NCBI RefSeq assembly: GCF_027853335.1
Contig: NZ_JAFEUS010000002.1
Span: 186,001-250,000 of the forward strand
Length of the DNA stretch: 64,000 nucleotides
Origin: Leucobacter sp. UCMA 4100
GTDB taxonomy: Bacteria; Actinomycetota; Actinomycetes; Actinomycetales; Microbacteriaceae
Direction of reading: 5' to 3'
Made by a program: the position numbers and the translations under genes. This document shows, piece by piece, positions 46,051-55,886 of this stretch. The notes beneath the pieces were generated by a model. That model ran no database searches, was not told the DNA's origin, and was given only the letters and a program-made list of their open reading frames with translations. Position 1 is the stretch's first letter; every line of letters starts with the position of its first letter.

Positions 46051-48713
46051 TGGCCAAGCGGGGATTCAACGGTGTGCTCATGCGCACCTTCGGCGCACAG
46101 GACCACATCGCCACGGTTATTGACAAGGAATATCTCACCCCAAAATATTTGCGGATACGGTTGGTTTCACCGACTCTCTTTGACGAAGCCGAATCAGGGC
46201 CCGCAGTATATTTACGGTTTTGGTTTCCAGATCCTGACGGCAGCGGCGTTGAACACCAACGCGGATACACTATCGTCGAAGCGAACGAAGACACCGGTGA
46301 GTTCACCATCGATGTTGTACTCCACGAGCCCAGCGGTCCCGCTTCGACTTGGGCCGTGGCTGCTAAGCCGGGCATGCGCGTGGCGGTTATGGCTTTGGGT
46401 TCAGTCAAATTCGAAGTTCCTGAGGAATTGCCCGCTGCCTACCTACTCATCGGTGACTCGGCATCGATCCCGGCAATCAATGGCATCCTGGAGACCATTC
46501 CCAAACATCTCCAAGTTGACCTCTATTTGGAAGAGCATGACCCGGATGACCAACTGATTCCGCTCACCTCCCACCCGCGGCTCACCACGCATTGGGTGCC
46601 GTACCGTGGCCCCGAAACACTTGCAGCTGCGATCGAACCCCGTGACTGGTCGAATTGGTACGCGTGGGTTGCACCTGAGTCCGGAACATTAAAACATCTT
46701 CGGCCTCGGTTACGCGATGAGTTCGGCTTCCCGAAATCCGAACTGCATTTGCATGCGTACTGGGTTCGGGGGCGGGCAATGGGGAAGAATCGTTCACAAG
46801 ACGAGGCGAGTACGACATCGCACCCCACACCAGAAGCGACCACCCCAGCAGAGCCAGTTCAGATACCCCAACAAAACGATGAAATGACCGGAAAACAGGC
46901 AGCGACCAGCCAGTGGCGCTCCCAATCTGGTCGACGCCTCCTCAAACCCCTTAAATCAACATTCATAATCGCGGGGGTGGTGCAAGCGCTGGTTACCCTC
47001 ATGCAGCTGGCACCATTCTTTCTACTTGTCGAGCTGTCCCGCATGCTCCTCACCGGGGCAGCGCGCCAGGCACTAATATCGGTCGGGATCTGGGCAGTGG
47101 TCCTCATCGGGGCCGGTGTGTTGTTCTCGTCAGCATTATTACTGTGGCTGCACTGGATCGATGCCAGGTTCGAGCGGGAGTTGCGGGGCAGGATGCTGCG
47201 TAAACTCTCACGTCTGCCGCTTGGCTGGTTCGACTCACGCACGTCGGGGCAAGTTAAACAACTCGTACAGGACGATACATTCGCGTTACATTATCTTGTG
47301 ACACATGCGGTACCGGATGCCGTTGCAGCTGTTGTTGCACCCCTCGGGGTGCTCGGGTACCTTTTCGTCGTTGACTGGCGGATGGCACTACTGCTCTTTG
47401 TACCGGTGCTCGTCTATATCATCACGATGTACATCATGTTGGTGCAATCTGGAGTCAAAACCGCGCAGTCGCTCCGTTGGGCCGACCGGATGAATAGTGA
47501 AGCAGGCAGCTATCTGGAAGGTCAACCCGTAGTGCGAGTATTTGGCGGAGCCACAGCGTCGACCTTCCACAATCGACTCAGTGAGTACATCGCGTTCTTA
47601 AACGACTGGCAACGACCGTTCAACGGGCAGAAGTCACTCATGGATCTGGCCACCCGCCCCGCAACTTTTCTGCTGGTCATAACGTCATTCGGCACACTTT
47701 TTGTCACCACGGGCAGTATGGATCCGGTGGCCCTACTCCCGTTCCTCTTCCTCGGGACGACCTTCGGCGGGAGATTGCTTGGGATCGGCTACGGCCTATC
47801 AGGTCTGCGCACCGGACTCTTAGCCGCCAAACGCGTGCAGCTCGTACTCGATGAACGTGAGCTCGAAGTGGAAAACCCAGTCCAAGCGGATGTCAACAAC
47901 GACCCGATGACATCCCCTGCGACGGCATCCGGCAAGGTGACCTTCGACAAGGTGAACTTTTCGTACGTTCCGGGAGTTCCAACTCTGGAAGACATTTCTC
48001 TCACCCTCCAACCGGGGACTGTTACCGCGTTGGTGGGGTCCTCTGGATCCGGAAAATCTACCCTGGCAGCACTACTAGCGCGGTTCCACGATGTTGATGC
48101 GGGCTCGATCCGGATCGATGGACAGGATATCCGGGGGCTCACCCCCGATGAACTTTATGCTCGTGTCGGATTTGTGTTCCAGCAGACGCAACTTGTGCAA
48201 GGCACCGTACGCGACAACATCGCACTCGCGCAGCCCGAAGCGACTGATGAACAGGTGGAACAAGCGGCCCGTTCCGCCCAACTTCACGACCGTATTCTAC
48301 GCATGCCCAACGGGTATGACACACTACTGGGGCCGGATGCGGCACTGTCAGGTGGCGAACGCCAGCGCCTGACAATTGCTCGTGCCATCCTTGCGGATAC
48401 TCCGATCCTGGTGCTCGATGAAGCCACCGCCTTCGCTGATCCGGAATCGGAATACCTCGTGCAGCAGGCTCTCAATCAGCTCACGCAAAACCGTACGGTA
48501 CTGGTGATCGCGCACCGCTTGCACACCATTACCGCTGTCGACCGCATCGTTGTCGTTGACCACGGCCGCGTAGTCGAAACCGGCACTCACAAACATTTGC
48601 TGGCTTGTGGCGGACGATACCGCCAGCTCTGGGACGCAGCTGGCTCCCACGCTTCCCACCACGGCGCCCACACCCCGGTCTCACACGCCGCTTCGATTGA
48701 GGACACCCAATGA
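46050..48713 (+). CDS. irtA: IrtA-like protein: siderophore-interacting reductase domain fused to ABC transporter half
   Basis: 887 residues. Residues 1-~245 form a siderophore-interacting (SIP, FAD-binding) domain with the flavin motif R-G-Y-T ('[12 protein letters not shown]') and '[14 protein letters not shown]'. A polar linker (~245-305) leads to an exporter-fold six-segment membrane domain and a nucleotide-binding domain: Walker [10 protein letters not shown] (~662-670), signature [12 protein letters not shown], Walker [14 protein letters not shown]-loop AHRL. This architecture is that of mycobacterial IrtA, which despite an exporter fold imports ferric mycobactin and reduces it. The DEATAFAD D-loop is also IrtA/YbtQ-like. 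It overlaps irtB by four bases. Confidence 0.9.
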   Translation: MAKRGFNGVLMRTFGAQDHIATVIDKEYLTPKYLRIRLVSPTLFDEAESGPAVYLRFWFPDPDGSGVEHQRGYTIVEANEDTGEFTIDVVLHEPSGPASTWAVAAKPGMRVAVMALGSVKFEVPEELPAAYLLIGDSASIPAINGILETIPKHLQVDLYLEEHDPDDQLIPLTSHPRLTTHWVPYRGPETLAAAIEPRDWSNWYAWVAPESGTLKHLRPRLRDEFGFPKSELHLHAYWVRGRAMGKNRSQDEASTTSHPTPEATTPAEPVQIPQQNDEMTGKQAATSQWRSQSGRRLLKPLKSTFIIAGVVQALVTLMQLAPFFLLVELSRMLLTGAARQALISVGIWAVVLIGAGVLFSSALLLWLHWIDARFERELRGRMLRKLSRLPLGWFDSRTSGQVKQLVQDDTFALHYLVTHAVPDAVAAVVAPLGVLGYLFVVDWRMALLLFVPVLVYIITMYIMLVQSGVKTAQSLRWADRMNSEAGSYLEGQPVVRVFGGATASTFHNRLSEYIAFLNDWQRPFNGQKSLMDLATRPATFLLVITSFGTLFVTTGSMDPVALLPFLFLGTTFGGRLLGIGYGLSGLRTGLLAAKRVQLVLDERELEVENPVQADVNNDPMTSPATASGKVTFDKVNFSYVPGVPTLEDISLTLQPGTVTALVGSSGSGKSTLAALLARFHDVDAGSIRIDGQDIRGLTPDELYARVGFVFQQTQLVQGTVRDNIALAQPEATDEQVEQAARSAQLHDRILRMPNGYDTLLGPDAALSGGERQRLTIARAILADTPILVLDEATAFADPESEYLVQQALNQLTQNRTVLVIAHRLHTITAVDRIVVVDHGRVVETGTHKHLLACGGRYRQLWDAAGSHASHHGAHTPVSHAASIEDTQ

Positions 48714-50437
48714 TTCGCACCTTACTCGCGCTCCTACCCACCGGTAGTACTCGAGCTGTCATCGCCCATCTCATCCTCACCGTAGTAAGTGTCATCATGC
48801 GGGCCGCCGGCACAGTGCTGCTCGTGCCCCTGATAGCCGCACTTTTCGGTGTGCAGCCCGCCGATGCCTGGGGCTGGGTCGGGCTGCTGGCGCTTGTGAC
48901 CGCCGTCGGCTGGGTGGTCGACTGGTATATTTCACGCATCGGTTTTAATCTCGGTTTTGGGTTGCTTGACGAGAGCCAGCATGCGATTTCTGAACGCATC
49001 TCACGTATCCGACTCCAGTGGTTCACCGCGGAGAACACCGCTACGGCTCGCCAGTCCATTGCGGCGGCCGGACCCGATCTCGTGGGCATTATCATCTACC
49101 TGGTGACCCCGATCCTGGGGGCGTTACTACTGCCTATCGCCATCTCAGTGGCACTCATCCCGGTGTCCTGGCCACTTGCACTTGTAGCATTAGCCTTCGT
49201 TCCGGTACTGCTCGGAGCGTACTGGGCGGCGGGACATTTCAGCCGGCATGCAGACCGTGAGGCTGCAACAGCAAACAGCGAACTGACCGAAAGGATCGTG
49301 GAGTTCGCTCGCACCCAGCACGCGCTACGGGCAGCGCGGCGCATTGACCCAGAACGCAGCCAAGTCGGTCAAGCACTGGCGACGCAACACGGCACGACCC
49401 GCAAACTGTTATTTATGCAGATCCCGGGGCAACTTATCTTCAGTATCGCCAGTCAACTCGCCCTGATCGCCCTGGCCGGCACCACCGTTATCCGCACCGT
49501 GGATGGCAATCTCACCGTACCCGAAGCAATCGCGCTGATTGTCGTCATCGTCCGTTACCTTGAACCGTTTACCTCTCTTGCTGAGCTCAGCGGCGGCGTT
49601 GAGACCTCCGCACGCACCTTGCGCCGGATCAAAACGGTGCTAGATGCTCCAACGACGCCAGCGGGCAACGAGCAATTCAACGCCACCACGCCGCCACGCG
49701 TCGAGTTCAGTGATGTGCGGTTTAGCTACGCAACTGGCGATGCTCCCGTACTTGATGAGCTCAATCTGGTCCTAGAACCCGGCACAACGACAGCGATTGT
49801 CGGGCCTTCCGGGTCGGGTAAGAGTACCATCCTGACGCTGCTGGCTGGATTGCATAACCCGTCGGCGGGAAGTATTCTGCTTGACGGTAAGAACGTGAGC
49901 CAGTTCGATACCGCATCACGACGGGACGCGGTGAGCGTGGTGTTCCAAGAACCGTATCTTTTTGACGGTACCGTGCGTGACAACATCCTCGCCGGGCAGC
50001 CCAAAGCCGGGGATGCTGCCCTGGATACTGCCGCCCACCTGGCGCGAGTGGACACGGTTGTGCGCCAGCTGCCCGACGGCTGGGACACCCAAGTGGGCGA
50101 AGCGGGCGCCGCACTTTCCGGCGGTGAACGCCAGCGAGTTTCCATTGCCCGCGCCTTACTCAAACCCGCTCCCCTGCTCCTGGTGGATGAAGCGACCAGC
50201 GCCCTCGATACTGAAAACGAGGCGGCCATTACCGCCGCCCTCACCAACGATCCAACACCGCGCACCCGTGTGATTGTCGCTCATCGACTCGCGAGCATTC
50301 GAAAGGCGGATCGTGTGCTGTTCATCGAAGATGGCCGCATCGTAGAAGACGGAACCGTGGACGGGCTCCTTGGTCCCGGTGGTCGGTTCGCCGAATTTTG
50401 GTTGCAGCAAGACGCCGCCAGCGGTTGGCAAATCTGA
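48710..50437 (+). CDS. irtB: IrtB-like ABC transporter half (siderophore import)
   Basis: 575 residues: exporter-fold membrane domain (~1-305), then nucleotide-binding domain with Walker [10 protein letters not shown], signature [12 protein letters not shown], Walker [13 protein letters not shown] and H-loop AHRLASI. It has no reductase domain and pairs with the preceding gene to form the heterodimer. All catalytic residues are present, so both halves of the pump look active. Translationally coupled to irtA (ATGA overlap). Uptake of a ferric siderophore is the expected role; export cannot be excluded from sequence. Confidence 0.9.
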   Translation: MIRTLLALLPTGSTRAVIAHLILTVVSVIMRAAGTVLLVPLIAALFGVQPADAWGWVGLLALVTAVGWVVDWYISRIGFNLGFGLLDESQHAISERISRIRLQWFTAENTATARQSIAAAGPDLVGIIIYLVTPILGALLLPIAISVALIPVSWPLALVALAFVPVLLGAYWAAGHFSRHADREAATANSELTERIVEFARTQHALRAARRIDPERSQVGQALATQHGTTRKLLFMQIPGQLIFSIASQLALIALAGTTVIRTVDGNLTVPEAIALIVVIVRYLEPFTSLAELSGGVETSARTLRRIKTVLDAPTTPAGNEQFNATTPPRVEFSDVRFSYATGDAPVLDELNLVLEPGTTTAIVGPSGSGKSTILTLLAGLHNPSAGSILLDGKNVSQFDTASRRDAVSVVFQEPYLFDGTVRDNILAGQPKAGDAALDTAAHLARVDTVVRQLPDGWDTQVGEAGAALSGGERQRVSIARALLKPAPLLLVDEATSALDTENEAAITAALTNDPTPRTRVIVAHRLASIRKADRVLFIEDGRIVEDGTVDGLLGPGGRFAEFWLQQDAASGWQI

Positions 50438-50690
50438 GCGTGCAGGTGCTTTGCCTACCTCGAAGCCAACTTATCAGGCGCCGCAACTGTCCCGGCCTGG
50501 GCGAGCAGCACCTCAGATACAAGAATGCGGCGACAGGCTGCGGTCAACGGCGGGGATGACGTTGTCACTCATGTGGTTTCCTTCACTCTGAGGATGAGAA
50601 CTGATACTTCAGCACGCCTACGACGTCGCCCACCCAGCATGACGTGCACGAAAGGGCGTGCATATGAGCTTGGCTAGCCATCACGCGACC

Positions 50691-51335
50691 TCACCCGCCG
50701 GATAATGGTGTGTCGGTGCGGATTGGCAGCCCAAGCATCCCCAGCATGCCCCGGGCAGTTGCCCGGATCGACCAGCAGAATCGCTCCTCGGGCGAAAGCG
50801 CTGCGGTGGCGAGCGCCCCGGCACGCACCGTCGATACCGCGGCGCTGAGCGATGTGGAATCTCGCACTTGGCTGTGCGAACGCGGATTTACGGCGGCAAG
50901 AGCTACCGCGTGCTCGGCGATCGTCGAAACCAAAATACTCGCCTGAGCCGCAGAGATGCCGTAGCGTTCCGCGAATTCAGCTTGCGAGCGGTCAATGCGT
51001 CCAACCGATACCGGCGTAGCGGAGCTCAGCCTCGTGAGGTGTTCGGCGATGCCAGGATTTGTGAGCACAAAATCACGTAATCGGCGCGCCAGGTCGACCA
51101 GCGCGTCTTCAGGGTCATCGAGGTTTGGAAGCGCAAAGTCCGCGCGTTCGACAATCCCTTCCGCGACAAGGTCACGCAGCCCTTGAATACTGCCCGCCCG
51201 CCGGTAGATAGACATCTCACTGACGCCAAGTTCGGATGCGATACCCCGCACCGTCAACTTCGGGAGCGTGAGTTTTGTGCCCGCGTCGACGATAGCCGCT
51301 GTGGTGAGACGACGGGGACGTCCAGATCTGATCAT
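50691..51335 (-). CDS. TetR-family regulator divergent from the SIP-ECF operon
   Basis: 214 residues from the ATG at 51335 (MIRSGRPRRLTTAAIVDAG); the frame is open further upstream but would overlap the divergent gene's start. Helix-turn-helix ~27-47 ('LPKLTVRGIASELGVSEMSIYRRAGSIQGLRDLV'). The ligand domain is not assignable. It shares an 84-base control region with the siderophore reductase gene, so it probably controls that operon. The 253 bases between its stop and the end of irtB hold no gene that I can support. Confidence 0.85.
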   Translation of the reverse strand: MIRSGRPRRLTTAAIVDAGTKLTLPKLTVRGIASELGVSEMSIYRRAGSIQGLRDLVAEGIVERADFALPNLDDPEDALVDLARRLRDFVLTNPGIAEHLTRLSSATPVSVGRIDRSQAEFAERYGISAAQASILVSTIAEHAVALAAVNPRSHSQVRDSTSLSAAVSTVRAGALATAALSPEERFCWSIRATARGMLGMLGLPIRTDTPLSGG

Positions 51336-51380
51336 AACGCCATCCTGCCATGTCCGATTGCGTCCACGCCAAACTAGAAG

Positions 51381-51399
51381 TAAGGTTAGCCTTACTAAC
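51381..51399. promoter_or_regulatory. Iron-box-like sequence between tetR and the SIP-ECF operon
   Basis: TAAGGTTAGCCTTACTAAC matches the DtxR/IdeR box TTAGGTTAGCCTAACCTAA at about 14 of 19 positions, including the central AGGTTAGCCT. It lies 20 bases before the SIP start and 45 bases from the divergent tetR start, so one bound repressor could control both. Confidence 0.7.
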
Positions 51400-51419
51400 A
51401 TCATACTGACGGGGCCAAC

Positions 51420-52310
51420 ATGACAGATTCGATCAACCTCACCCAAGACGAGCTCGCAGGACTACTCGAGGTACTCAAACACCCCGATCATCAGCAGGGG
51501 CTCGAGGACCGCTATCTGACCGTCACCGCAATTGAGCACCGCGCACGAAAACTCACTCGTATCTCAGCGACGATTTCTGGCGACGACCCACTCAACGAAT
51601 GGACTCTGGCAAATCCCACGGTCCGCGTCGCATTGCCGGAACCACCCGAGGAATTCGCCGCAATCCCCGGGGTACCAAAGACCACGACGCGGGTATACAC
51701 ACTCGTGGAAATCGATCCAGCAACCCGCACCGCGCAAATAGACCTCGTAGTGCACGCCGAAGCTTCTCCTGCGATGCGCTGGCTAGCGCAGCTCAGGATT
51801 GGCGACCGCATTGACATTGTCGGACCACGCCCGCACCGCACCCCCGGTGAGGGCACCCCGCGGGTGCTGCTTGCCGACTCCTCTGCGCTCCCCGCGGCGA
51901 CGCGGCTCCTGCGCACCATGCCCCACGTGGACGAGACTTTCGTCTTTGCTGCCGTCCCGGAGGATGAGTTTGCTATCCTGCAACAGGAGATCTCCGCATT
52001 AGCAGAACCCATCACCGCGTTTCGAGTAGAGCCGCACGGCCAATACCCACTGGCCACTGCTTTCGCCGAATTCGATCTCACCACTGACGCCAGCGTGTGG
52101 GCGGCCGGCGAACGGGAAGATATGCGCGAAATTCGCCACCGCTGCAAACACCATCTCGGACTACTGTCCGAGCAAACACAGGTATTCGGCTACTGGAAAT
52201 ATGGGATGACGAACACCCGGCTGGACTTCGCCAGACTCCGGGCAACGCAAAAGGGGCTCGCAGCGGGGCGCGCATTCACCGATACCGACGACTTCGAGAT
52301 CGAACTGTGA
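51420..52310 (+). CDS. Siderophore-interacting (ferric-siderophore reductase) protein
   Basis: 296 residues of the SIP/ViuB-type flavoprotein family. An N-terminal ~30-residue helical extension precedes the FAD-binding barrel, whose flavin motif is R-V-Y-T in 'TTTRVYTLVEIDPATRTAQIDLVVHAEASPAMRWL'. The NAD(P)H-binding half has 'GTPRVLLADSSALPAATRLLRTMP', and the C-terminus includes 'VWAAGEREDMREIRHRC', typical of the family. It would release iron from an imported chelate by reduction in the cytoplasm. First gene of the ECF operon; its stop overlaps the next start (GTGA). Confidence 0.9.
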   Translation: MTDSINLTQDELAGLLEVLKHPDHQQGLEDRYLTVTAIEHRARKLTRISATISGDDPLNEWTLANPTVRVALPEPPEEFAAIPGVPKTTTRVYTLVEIDPATRTAQIDLVVHAEASPAMRWLAQLRIGDRIDIVGPRPHRTPGEGTPRVLLADSSALPAATRLLRTMPHVDETFVFAAVPEDEFAILQQEISALAEPITAFRVEPHGQYPLATAFAEFDLTTDASVWAAGEREDMREIRHRCKHHLGLLSEQTQVFGYWKYGMTNTRLDFARLRATQKGLAAGRAFTDTDDFEIEL

Positions 52311-52897
52311 ACGGCGAGACAAGAATTACGAGCCTGAAATCCGACAGATTCTCCACTCGTGCTCTGCTGACTTTCGTTGTACTCGGCGCGCTGGGCGCGA
52401 TCATCGTCCACGTATCACGAATTCTCGGGGTCGCATTACAAGCCACGGTCCCGTGGCTAGCATTCCCGGCACCAGTCCCCTGGTTTCTGGGGATCCTCAT
52501 CGCCGCCCTGCTGATTCAACGCAGCGGCGCGGCGCTGCTCACCTCGATTGTCACAACCGTCGCAGGCTTCGGCGCACTCGCCCTGTGCGCGGGCATCGTC
52601 ATCGAACTCACCTTCTTCATTACCAGACGGTTGCGCTCACAAACCCAGCCCACCTGGCCCCCTGCCCGGTCCCAGTTCTGGCTGTGGTGGGCCATCCTGG
52701 CCTGCGCAATCGTGAGTCTGATGAGCTTCGGTTTCATGTTCTTCTACCAAGAGTTTCTGCTGCTAGACCCCAGCATCAAGCTACTCGCCCTCATCATTCG
52801 GGTTGGACTTGGCGTGCTCTACGGGTGGGGCGCCTGGGTCATGACCATCGGATTGCTACGTGCAAATGTGAACCCACAGCGCATCGTCGTCGCATGA
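52307..52897 (+). CDS. ECF transporter S component (substrate-binding membrane protein)
   Basis: 196 residues from the GTG at 52307, which overlaps the SIP stop by four bases. Five to six hydrophobic segments are visible, for example 'ALLTFVVLGALGAIIVHVSRIL', 'VPWFLGILIAALLIQ', 'GFGALALCAGIVIELTFFI', 'FWLWWAILACAIVSLMSFGFMFFY' and 'LLALIIRVGLGVLYGWGAWVM'. Size and the Gly/Ala-rich middle segment fit S components of the YkoE-like group. Its place between a ferric-siderophore reductase and ECF ATPases suggests that the ligand is a siderophore, heme or another iron chelate. No S component class with such a ligand can be assigned by sequence alone. Confidence 0.75.
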   Translation: MNGETRITSLKSDRFSTRALLTFVVLGALGAIIVHVSRILGVALQATVPWLAFPAPVPWFLGILIAALLIQRSGAALLTSIVTTVAGFGALALCAGIVIELTFFITRRLRSQTQPTWPPARSQFWLWWAILACAIVSLMSFGFMFFYQEFLLLDPSIKLLALIIRVGLGVLYGWGAWVMTIGLLRANVNPQRIVVA

Positions 52898-54354
52898 GCC
52901 TCCCGAACTCGGCCGACCCTGGCCGCTACAACGTACGGATACAGCAGTTCACAATCGCCTACGATGGCGCAAATCCGGTGCTCAATATACCTTACCTGGA
53001 GCTGGTCAGCGGGAGCTACACGCTCATCACCGGACCCACCGGTTGCGGTAAGTCAAGTCTGGCACACGCACTGGTCGGGGTGCTTGAAGATATGACGACA
53101 GCTCGGGTTGCAGGCAGCATCAGCATGAACGGAACCCAGCTTGCAACCCTAGACTCAGCCCAACGCTCCGGTACGATCGCTGCGGTCTGGCAGCGCCCAG
53201 AAACCCAGCTTTTCGCCAGCACCGTCTTGGCAGAAGTCCGTGCCGGCCTCGACTTCCAACTCATAGCACCCAACGAGGCCACGTTCAGGGCGCGCAGAGC
53301 CCTGCACCTCGTCGGTCTGAGCCACATTGACGAATCCCGTAACCCACTGACCCTCTCGGGCGGCGAACAACAGCGACTTGCCCTCGCGTCAGCACTCGTG
53401 CTGCGAGCGCCTATCCTGGTGCTCGACGAGGTCGCGTCACAGTTGGATCGCACCGCAAGCCACCGGCTCGGAAAAATCATCAGGGAGATTCGGTCCGCTC
53501 GCCAGCTCACCGTCGTGGCGTTCGACCACCGTCCGGACCCACATCTGGAACATACCGATCGGGTCATCGTACTCGATGAGAACGGCAGAATCGCGCTCGA
53601 CGACAAGCCCGCCAGTGTATACGGTGAGAACGTAGACTTCTGCCGCAGAATCGGCGTGCATCTACCCGCAAAAGAGACCTCGAGCAGTGACACAGACTTC
53701 GGCGCGTTGACCGTCCACCAGACAGCACCCGGTCTGACAACCCAGGCTCTTACGGTCGCCAGACGCAGCGCACTGTTGTTGCGAGACGCCACCCTCACAC
53801 TTCCCCGAGGAGCAATCGCGCTGCTGCTGGGCCCAAACGGCGCGGGTAAGACCAGCCTGCTGGATGCGCTTGCCGGCGAGAAACGCGGGGTGCGCGGGCA
53901 CATCGATCCGTCACGGCGGGTAAGGCTCACCAGAGGCATTGGGTACCTGCCACAACGCGGGAGCGAGCTCATGTTCGCCCACACCGTTCGGACGGAGCTA
54001 CACCTGGCATTACCACCGGGGGCGCGTTCTAGTGCCGCGGAGATCGACGATATGTTGAACCGGGCGGGGCTCTTGTGTCTGGCCGAAGTGCATCCGCAGC
54101 ACTTATCGGGCGGGCAACGACAGCGGCTCTCGGTGCTCCTCGCCGTCGCCGGAAGACCGGCATTTCTCCTGCTGGACGAACCTACGAATGCACAGGATGT
54201 GACTGGCACAGCACAGATTCGTGCGCTGTTAGCAGGAAATGCTCAGGATCGCGTCGCCGTCATCGCGACGCATGATGCGGGCTCCTTCCGCGGCATCGCC
54301 ACTCATCACATCGAGCTACAAACCGGAATCGTCAAAGGGGTCTGGCAGATATGA
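52894..54354 (+). CDS. ECF transporter fused ATPase (A and A' domains)
   Basis: 486 residues from the ATG at 52894, overlapping the S component stop (ATGA). Two ABC domains in tandem. Domain 1: Walker A GPTGCGKSS (~46), Q-loop 'AVWQRPETQLFASTV', signature LSGGEQQRLALA, Walker B ILVLDEVASQLD. Domain 2: Walker A GPNGAGKTS (~313), 'YLPQRGSELMFAHTV', signature LSGGQRQRLSVL, Walker B FLLLDEPTNAQD. The Q-loop style 'Q-x-P-E-x-Q-L-F' is an ECF hallmark. In domain 1 the D-E after Walker B is retained, so both sites could hydrolyse ATP. Confidence 0.92.
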   Translation: MSLPNSADPGRYNVRIQQFTIAYDGANPVLNIPYLELVSGSYTLITGPTGCGKSSLAHALVGVLEDMTTARVAGSISMNGTQLATLDSAQRSGTIAAVWQRPETQLFASTVLAEVRAGLDFQLIAPNEATFRARRALHLVGLSHIDESRNPLTLSGGEQQRLALASALVLRAPILVLDEVASQLDRTASHRLGKIIREIRSARQLTVVAFDHRPDPHLEHTDRVIVLDENGRIALDDKPASVYGENVDFCRRIGVHLPAKETSSSDTDFGALTVHQTAPGLTTQALTVARRSALLLRDATLTLPRGAIALLLGPNGAGKTSLLDALAGEKRGVRGHIDPSRRVRLTRGIGYLPQRGSELMFAHTVRTELHLALPPGARSSAAEIDDMLNRAGLLCLAEVHPQHLSGGQRQRLSVLLAVAGRPAFLLLDEPTNAQDVTGTAQIRALLAGNAQDRVAVIATHDAGSFRGIATHHIELQTGIVKGVWQI

Positions 54355-55037
54355 CCCGCTTCAACTCCCGCAGGTGGGTTCCGCATCCGCTGATTATCGT
54401 ATTGCTCACCGTTCCCGCACAGCTCGCGGTATTGCTCGCCCAACGGCCCTGGTTCAGTATTACAGTGCTGGCGTGCTGTCTCTTGGTGACAGTGGTGACG
54501 AAACCCCGCTTTGCCGCTGTCTTTATCGCGGCGGCTGGCGCGCTATCCCTGGTTCTTTGGGTCGGGATGGGCCTGTGGCTGCCTCTAGAGGCCGCGACGA
54601 ACGGGGCGTTGCGTATCGTTGCACTCAGCGCCCTACTCGTGGTGCCGTTTTTCTATGTGAACTGGCCGGTGCTGGCAGACTCGTTGATTGATCGGTTCCG
54701 TGTTTCCTATCGGGTCATGGACACCGTGCTACTCGGGGAACGTTTCACTATGCTCATGCGAGCTGACCTGCGCACCGCCCGCAGGATGGCTCGACTACGT
54801 GCCCGCGGGAGCATTCGTGGACAGACGCGATTATTACTGCGGACGACGCTGCCAGTTCTCGTGGCAAGTTTCCGGCATAGCGATGAGCTCGCTCTCGCCC
54901 TGGACACTCGTGGTTTCGGTGCCCATCCGAAACGCACGGTCCACCAGAGTCGACCGCTCCGAGCGTTCGAGCTGGCTATTCTCATCGCAGTATGGGTATG
55001 CAGCATTTTCATTGCCGTATTCCTCGAAAGAATGTAG
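54351..55037 (+). CDS. ECF transporter T component (coupling membrane protein)
   Basis: 228 residues with four to five membrane segments and a long cytoplasmic helical region (~120-190). The ECF-T coupling helices are visible as 'ARRMARLRARGSIRG' and the later 'LALALDTRGFG', which fits the family's A-R-G ATPase-contact motif. Overlaps the ATPase stop by four bases. With the preceding two genes it makes a complete dedicated (group I) ECF transporter, all within one cassette with the reductase. Confidence 0.9.
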   Translation: MTRFNSRRWVPHPLIIVLLTVPAQLAVLLAQRPWFSITVLACCLLVTVVTKPRFAAVFIAAAGALSLVLWVGMGLWLPLEAATNGALRIVALSALLVVPFFYVNWPVLADSLIDRFRVSYRVMDTVLLGERFTMLMRADLRTARRMARLRARGSIRGQTRLLLRTTLPVLVASFRHSDELALALDTRGFGAHPKRTVHQSRPLRAFELAILIAVWVCSIFIAVFLERM

Positions 55038-55708
55038 AGGTGCCTGACAGGCAGCTTGCCCCCTGATCAATTCCAGGCAGCTTCGTATTGTTAATTCACC
55101 AGTTTGACGCCAGAGCCGCCCTCCCGGTGCAGACCGGGCCCGATCCCGACGCTACTGAACTGCGGTAATGAGCCGGAAATAGACTTGATAGTGGCCCCGT
55201 CAGTGCCCCACTAGGACCGTCGCTTCGCCGGGGCGGCCGCCGTGTCGGAGAGCACGACGCCCTCCGTGTCGTAGAGGCGCACTGGAAACTCGCTTGCGCT
55301 ACTCATTCCGGCGGTGAATAACCAAGTATCTGTGTTGCCGTCATGTTGCACAAAAGCCACCTCCGCCAGGTCATCCTGCGGGGTGCATCTTCGCCAGGCA
55401 CGCAAGCATCAGCAATACAGAGCTCGACATCCGCGCCCCGGGAAGCATCCTCCTGCACTGCTGAGTTGCTGAGTCTGTCAACCTTAGCTTGCTCCCGTAG
55501 TGCGACCCGGCTTTCACCCAGCCCAAGCCCGAACCGGCACGATCCTTCCAGCCCCCTACAGATCTATCAACGCATAACTTCGAGCCGACGATGCATCTCC
55601 CGTGAACCATGACTGTAACGCCAAACCAAGAGATTGACATGCTAAGTGCGGTGGTAGGCTCTGCCCAAACAGTATGGTCAGGCTGCGATTTTGGCCGGTG
55701 AAACTAAA
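55038..55708. other. 671-base stretch without an intact gene
   Basis: Between the ECF T component and IS1380 copy 2. It contains a decayed minus-strand reading frame (next entry). Apart from a short repeat just after the T gene (TGCCTGACAGGCA) no clear terminator was seen, and 55511-55708 shows nothing recognisable. Confidence 0.6.
55211..55510 (-). pseudogene. Decayed secreted-type protein gene with frameshift
   Basis: Two minus-strand frames join into one plausible protein if one base is gained or lost near 55385. The upstream frame gives 'LREQAKVDRLSNSAVQEDA' and then 'ADVELCIADACVPGEDAP'. The downstream frame gives 'QDDLAEVAFVQHDGNTDTW' and then 'ASEFPVRLYDTEGVVLSDT', ending 'APAKRRS'. 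The joined part has two Cys, as in small exported domains. No start codon or signal peptide remains. Family not recognised. It suggests that the cargo once held another gene at this edge. Confidence 0.5.
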
Positions 55709-55886
55709 CCTGGATCCACCGATTAGATAAGCGATGTGCAGTTGCGACGCTGAGGAATCGATGGTGCGCGGTTGAGCGTTTTGGGGTCGTTGATGTCTCC
55801 CGGCCTGGCACCGGTTGTGTCCACTGATGGGTTTCCGAGCATTCCTTTCTGCTGCTCGGCCGGGCGCCCCTTTTCGGGCTGGGTGG

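Noticed and set aside
50438-50690. Minus-strand frame between irtB and the second tetR
   Set aside because: Arg-rich, overlaps the end of irtB, no start context; looks non-coding.
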